A stretch of 64,000 nucleotides of DNA from an uncultured Paludibaculum sp. Lineage in GTDB: Bacteria > Acidobacteriota > Terriglobia > Bryobacterales > Bryobacteraceae. The notes beneath the pieces were generated by a model. It had not been told where the DNA came from. It saw only the letters and a list, made by a program, of their open reading frames with translations, and did not search any database. The stretch lies in NCBI RefSeq assembly GCF_963665245.1, contig NZ_OY762269.1:496001-560000 (forward strand), read 5' to 3'. How positions within the stretch are numbered: the stretch's first letter is position 1; each line of letters starts with the position of its first letter. Below, one piece after another: positions 61,324 through 64,000 of the stretch. Made by a program: the position numbers and the translations under genes.

Positions 61324-62472
61324 ATGCGACACAATGCGAGCGTGAACTGCTCTCGCGTGCTCGTTCTTCTCGCGTGCGTCCCGCTAATGGCGCAGCAATA
61401 CACAATTTCGACGGTAGCCGGGAACGGCGTATCCGGAGTCTCCCTGTACAATCCAATGAGTGTCGCCGTGGACGCGGCGGGCGATCTCTACATCGGCGAC
61501 TGGAGCGGCTTCATTCGCAAGGTCTGGGTCAAGGATCGCGCCTCCACCCTGGTGGCCGGCGTCGGCATCCTCGGTTACAGCGGCGACGACGGCCTCGCCA
61601 CCAGCGCGATGATCGGAAAGTCCGGCATCATCGCCCTCGATGCCGCTGGCAACATCTACATTGCAGACGCCGGCAATAACCGAATTCGCAAGATCGACAT
61701 CACTACCGGAATCATCTCGAGGATCGCCGGAACAGGCGAGGACATCGATCACGGCGACGGGGGCCCGGCTCTGACTGCCGGTGTTTCGATGCCCTCCGGG
61801 ATCACGGTGGACACAGAGGGCAACGTCTATTTCGGTAGCTCTTGGTCTCGTGTCCGCAAGCTGACGGTGTCCACGGGGAAGATTGAGACAATCGCCGGCA
61901 ACCAGTTCACCAGCTACGGCGGCGACAACGGCCCGGCCCTCGGCGCCCTCTTCTGGGACCCCGTACCCTCGGCAGTGAATCGCGCCGGAGATCTCTACAT
62001 CACCGACTTCGAGAACTCCCGCATTCGCGTGGTGTCAGCGGCCACCAAACAGGTGACCACGGTCGCGGGCTCCAGTCCGTGCGTCACCGCGCCGCCCCCA
62101 TTTTCCAGCGCCCAGATCTGCAGAGGCTCCTACGGCGGCGATGGCGGGCCCGCGAAAAGGGCGACCCTGAACTACCCCGCGGCCGCCGCGCTCGACGACG
62201 ACGGCAATCTCTACATCGCCGACACCGGTGATCATCGGATTCGTCGTGTGGACGCGGCCACCGGCCTCATCTACACCATCGCGGGCCGAGGAGCGAAAGG
62301 GTTCAGCGGTGACGGTGGGCCGGCTCTGGCCGCGGAAATCAGCTACCCAACGGGCATTGCCGTCGATCACACAGGCAAGGTTTACTTCGCCGATCAGGGC
62401 AACCACTGCATCCGCGTACTCACTCCGGCAGCGCGGCCCTCACACCCCTTTGGCCAGCGCTCATCTCGCTAA
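61324..62472 (+). CDS. NHL-repeat protein
   Basis: 382 aa with a signal peptide (VLVLLACVPLMAQQ) and at least five NHL beta-propeller blades, e.g. NPMSVAVDAAGDLYIGDWSG, KSGIIALDAAGNIYIADAGN, YPAAAALDDDGNLYIADTGD and YPTGIAVDHTGKVYFADQGN. GDGGPA segments between blades are typical of acidobacterial NHL proteins. The start is uncertain: ATG 61324 or GTG 61342. Function as surface or periplasmic binding protein; no catalytic residues seen. Confidence 0.83.
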   Translation: MRHNASVNCSRVLVLLACVPLMAQQYTISTVAGNGVSGVSLYNPMSVAVDAAGDLYIGDWSGFIRKVWVKDRASTLVAGVGILGYSGDDGLATSAMIGKSGIIALDAAGNIYIADAGNNRIRKIDITTGIISRIAGTGEDIDHGDGGPALTAGVSMPSGITVDTEGNVYFGSSWSRVRKLTVSTGKIETIAGNQFTSYGGDNGPALGALFWDPVPSAVNRAGDLYITDFENSRIRVVSAATKQVTTVAGSSPCVTAPPPFSSAQICRGSYGGDGGPAKRATLNYPAAAALDDDGNLYIADTGDHRIRRVDAATGLIYTIAGRGAKGFSGDGGPALAAEISYPTGIAVDHTGKVYFADQGNHCIRVLTPAARPSHPFGQRSSR

Positions 62473-62522
62473 TTGGATCCCGGCGCGCCGTCCGCCGAAG
62501 TCGTTCTCCAACAGATCCGCGT

Positions 62523-64000
62523 CTATCCCTCGCGCAGCGCTTTGATCGGATCCGAGGACGCGGCTCGAGTCGCCGGCCCCAGCACAGCCAGCAGGGCGGA
62601 CAGAGCCAGCGCGCCCGACGTCCAGGCCAGGATCGAGGGATCCAGCGGCTCCATCCCTAGCTTCTTGTAGTCCACATAGCGCTGGGCGGCCCACCAGGCG
62701 ATCGGTGTTCCCACCACACACCCGGCCAGCGCAACCCCGACGCCTTCGCCGACCACCTGGCGCAGTAGGTTGGCCGGAGACGCGCCCAGCGCCACGCGAA
62801 TGCCCATCTCCTGGCTACGCCGGACCGTGGCGTACGCCATCACGCCGTATAGACCAACCATGCACAGCACCAGAGCTAGTGCGCCGAATGCGCCGCACAG
62901 CCAGGCAAACAGCCGCTCGCGCCGCAGCGTCAGGGCAATCTGCTCCTGCATTGTGACGGTCTGCACCATCGGCAGATTCGCATCGAGATCCTCAACCGCA
63001 TTCCGCACGCCGCCCATGGCCTGCGTGGGCGGAACAGAGGTGCGCACCAGGGCTGTGATGGTGTCCCTATCGAGCGTGTTCGGCACATAGAGCACATTGG
63101 GCTGTTCGGTCAGCCGCGCGTAGCGGGCCCGCGCGGCCACGCCCACCACCTCGAACTCCTTATCCTCCATCTGAATCCTCAGGCCCAGCGGTGAGCGGCC
63201 GATCTCTTTGCCCAGATCCTCGCTCACCACCGCTACCTTCGCCCTGGTGAGAATGTCCCGCCGGGTCAGCGGACGGCCGGCCACCACGGCAACGCCGAGG
63301 GCCTCCAGATATCCGGCCGTCACGAAGTTCACAGCGGTCGAGTGCCCTTTTGAGTCGCCGGCAACGCGTATGTCGTCAAAGTAGCCCCCGCCTCGCATCG
63401 GCCGTATACGGGCCAGGCCCGCTGCTTCGACACCCGGCACCTGGCGCAGACGCTGCTCCAACTGGAAGTAGAACTGCCGCAGTCGCTCGTCCCGGTAACC
63501 GGATTGTCCGGGCCGCAGATCAAACATAAGGAGTCGGGTTCGTTCGAAGCCCGTATCTTTCGTCACAATCTTTCTCAGATGGGTAGTAAATGCCGCGCCC
63601 GCCGCCACCAGCAGCACACTGAACGCCACCTGAGCCAGCACCATGATCTTGCCCGGAGCAATCCACGTATGCCGGACGCCGCCGGGGCCGACACCCCCTT
63701 CTTTCAGTGCGGGCGCGGCATCCATTTGGGCTGCGCGCCAGGCAGGGTACAGCCCAAACGCCAACGTCGTCAGTGCGGTCACGGCCAGTGTCGCGAGAAT
63801 CACGCGAAAATCCACCTGCAAATTCAGCCGCGGTTCGCCGGGCATCAGAGTGACTGCAAAGTGGGCGGTGGCATACATCACTCCGACGCTCAGAACACCT
63901 CCACAAGCCGCCAGCAGCACGCTTTCCGTGAAGAATTGGCGGATGAGCCGTGAGCGGCTGCAGCCCAGGGAAACCCGCAGCGCTACTTCCCGGCGCCGGG
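62523..64000 (-). CDS. ADOP-type ABC transporter permease, N-terminus beyond the window
   Basis: At least 492 residues; the frame stays open to the window end, coding RRREVALRVSLGCSRSRLIR near the edge. This is the C-terminal permease half of a MacB/FtsX duplicated permease: extracytoplasmic part with PLTRRDILTRAKVAVVSEDL and the final four-helix unit with RRSQEMGIRVALGASPANLLRQV and ending DPIKALREG. The start, and possibly a PadR partner, lie beyond 64000. Confidence 0.87.
   Translation of the reverse strand, partial: RRREVALRVSLGCSRSRLIRQFFTESVLLAACGGVLSVGVMYATAHFAVTLMPGEPRLNLQVDFRVILATLAVTALTTLAFGLYPAWRAAQMDAAPALKEGGVGPGGVRHTWIAPGKIMVLAQVAFSVLLVAAGAAFTTHLRKIVTKDTGFERTRLLMFDLRPGQSGYRDERLRQFYFQLEQRLRQVPGVEAAGLARIRPMRGGGYFDDIRVAGDSKGHSTAVNFVTAGYLEALGVAVVAGRPLTRRDILTRAKVAVVSEDLGKEIGRSPLGLRIQMEDKEFEVVGVAARARYARLTEQPNVLYVPNTLDRDTITALVRTSVPPTQAMGGVRNAVEDLDANLPMVQTVTMQEQIALTLRRERLFAWLCGAFGALALVLCMVGLYGVMAYATVRRSQEMGIRVALGASPANLLRQVVGEGVGVALAGCVVGTPIAWWAAQRYVDYKKLGMEPLDPSILAWTSGALALSALLAVLGPATRAASSDPIKALREG

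Overview
The window is a GC-rich (roughly 60-65 % by eye) bacterial chromosome segment, most likely from Acidobacteriota of the Solibacter/Bryobacter/Paludibaculum kind. This rests on lineage-typical families seen together: two ADOP-type duplicated ABC permeases (one with its PadR regulator), tandem VWFA-related acidobacterial proteins, a TIGR03437-type C-terminal domain on a giant Ig-repeat protein, several DinB proteins and a compact type II secretion locus. Kdo synthesis genes, a secretin and a predicted beta-barrel protein indicate a Gram-negative envelope. No rRNA, tRNA, CRISPR array, transposase or phage gene was recognised; the segment looks like ordinary chromosome with a more accessory right end (about 47-62 kb).

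Layout. 1-6.4 kb: start of araD divergent from araB, then a leftward DinB-folC-plsC-amidohydrolase run, and a divergent WYL regulator with a palindrome between it and dinB. 6.9-20.2 kb: an ECF sigma / anti-sigma / exported-protein trio running directly into gspE-F-G-H-I-J-K-L-M, a GspC/PilP-like gene, a small exported protein and the secretin gspD. 20.8-26.3 kb: two large exported proteins, each closed by a strong hairpin terminator. 26.3-30.3 kb: ADOP permease plus PadR with a 14-bp palindrome, then an AHSA1/ArsR pair. 30.5-32.3 kb: a sulfur-carrier operon (JAMM protease, MoaD-like carrier ending Gly-Gly-Ala-Ala, MoeB-rhodanese E1). 32.4-34 kb: outer-membrane protein and two pilin-related genes. 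34-37.3 kb: kdsB-pyrG-kdsA. 37.3-39.5 kb: two VWA proteins and a small ORF. 39.6-41.4 kb: rplU-rpmA-obg. 41.5-47.6 kb: DinB, ccmH, a Cys-rich protein, a penicillin-binding transpeptidase, a sugar-phosphate isomerase-like protein, a YqgE/AlgH protein with a signal peptide, and an acyl-CoA synthetase. 47.6-58.2 kb: GH30 hydrolase, VOC protein, a truncated hydrolase, a giant alpha-2-macroglobulin, a Gfo/Idh/MocA oxidoreductase and another DinB. 58.4-64 kb: HEAT protein, a metzincin-like protein with five 46-residue repeats, a papain-like peptidase with a peptidoglycan-binding-like N-terminus, an NHL-repeat protein and a second ADOP permease cut by the window edge.

Most notable: the metzincin with five-unit repeat array beside a divergent papain-like peptidase; the alpha-2-macroglobulin carrying three pseudopilin-like DPWG...SAGPD segments and a carboxypeptidase-regulatory-like domain; and the sulfur-carrier operon whose carrier needs proteolytic trimming by the protease encoded next to it. 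All family assignments come from motif reading without database searches.
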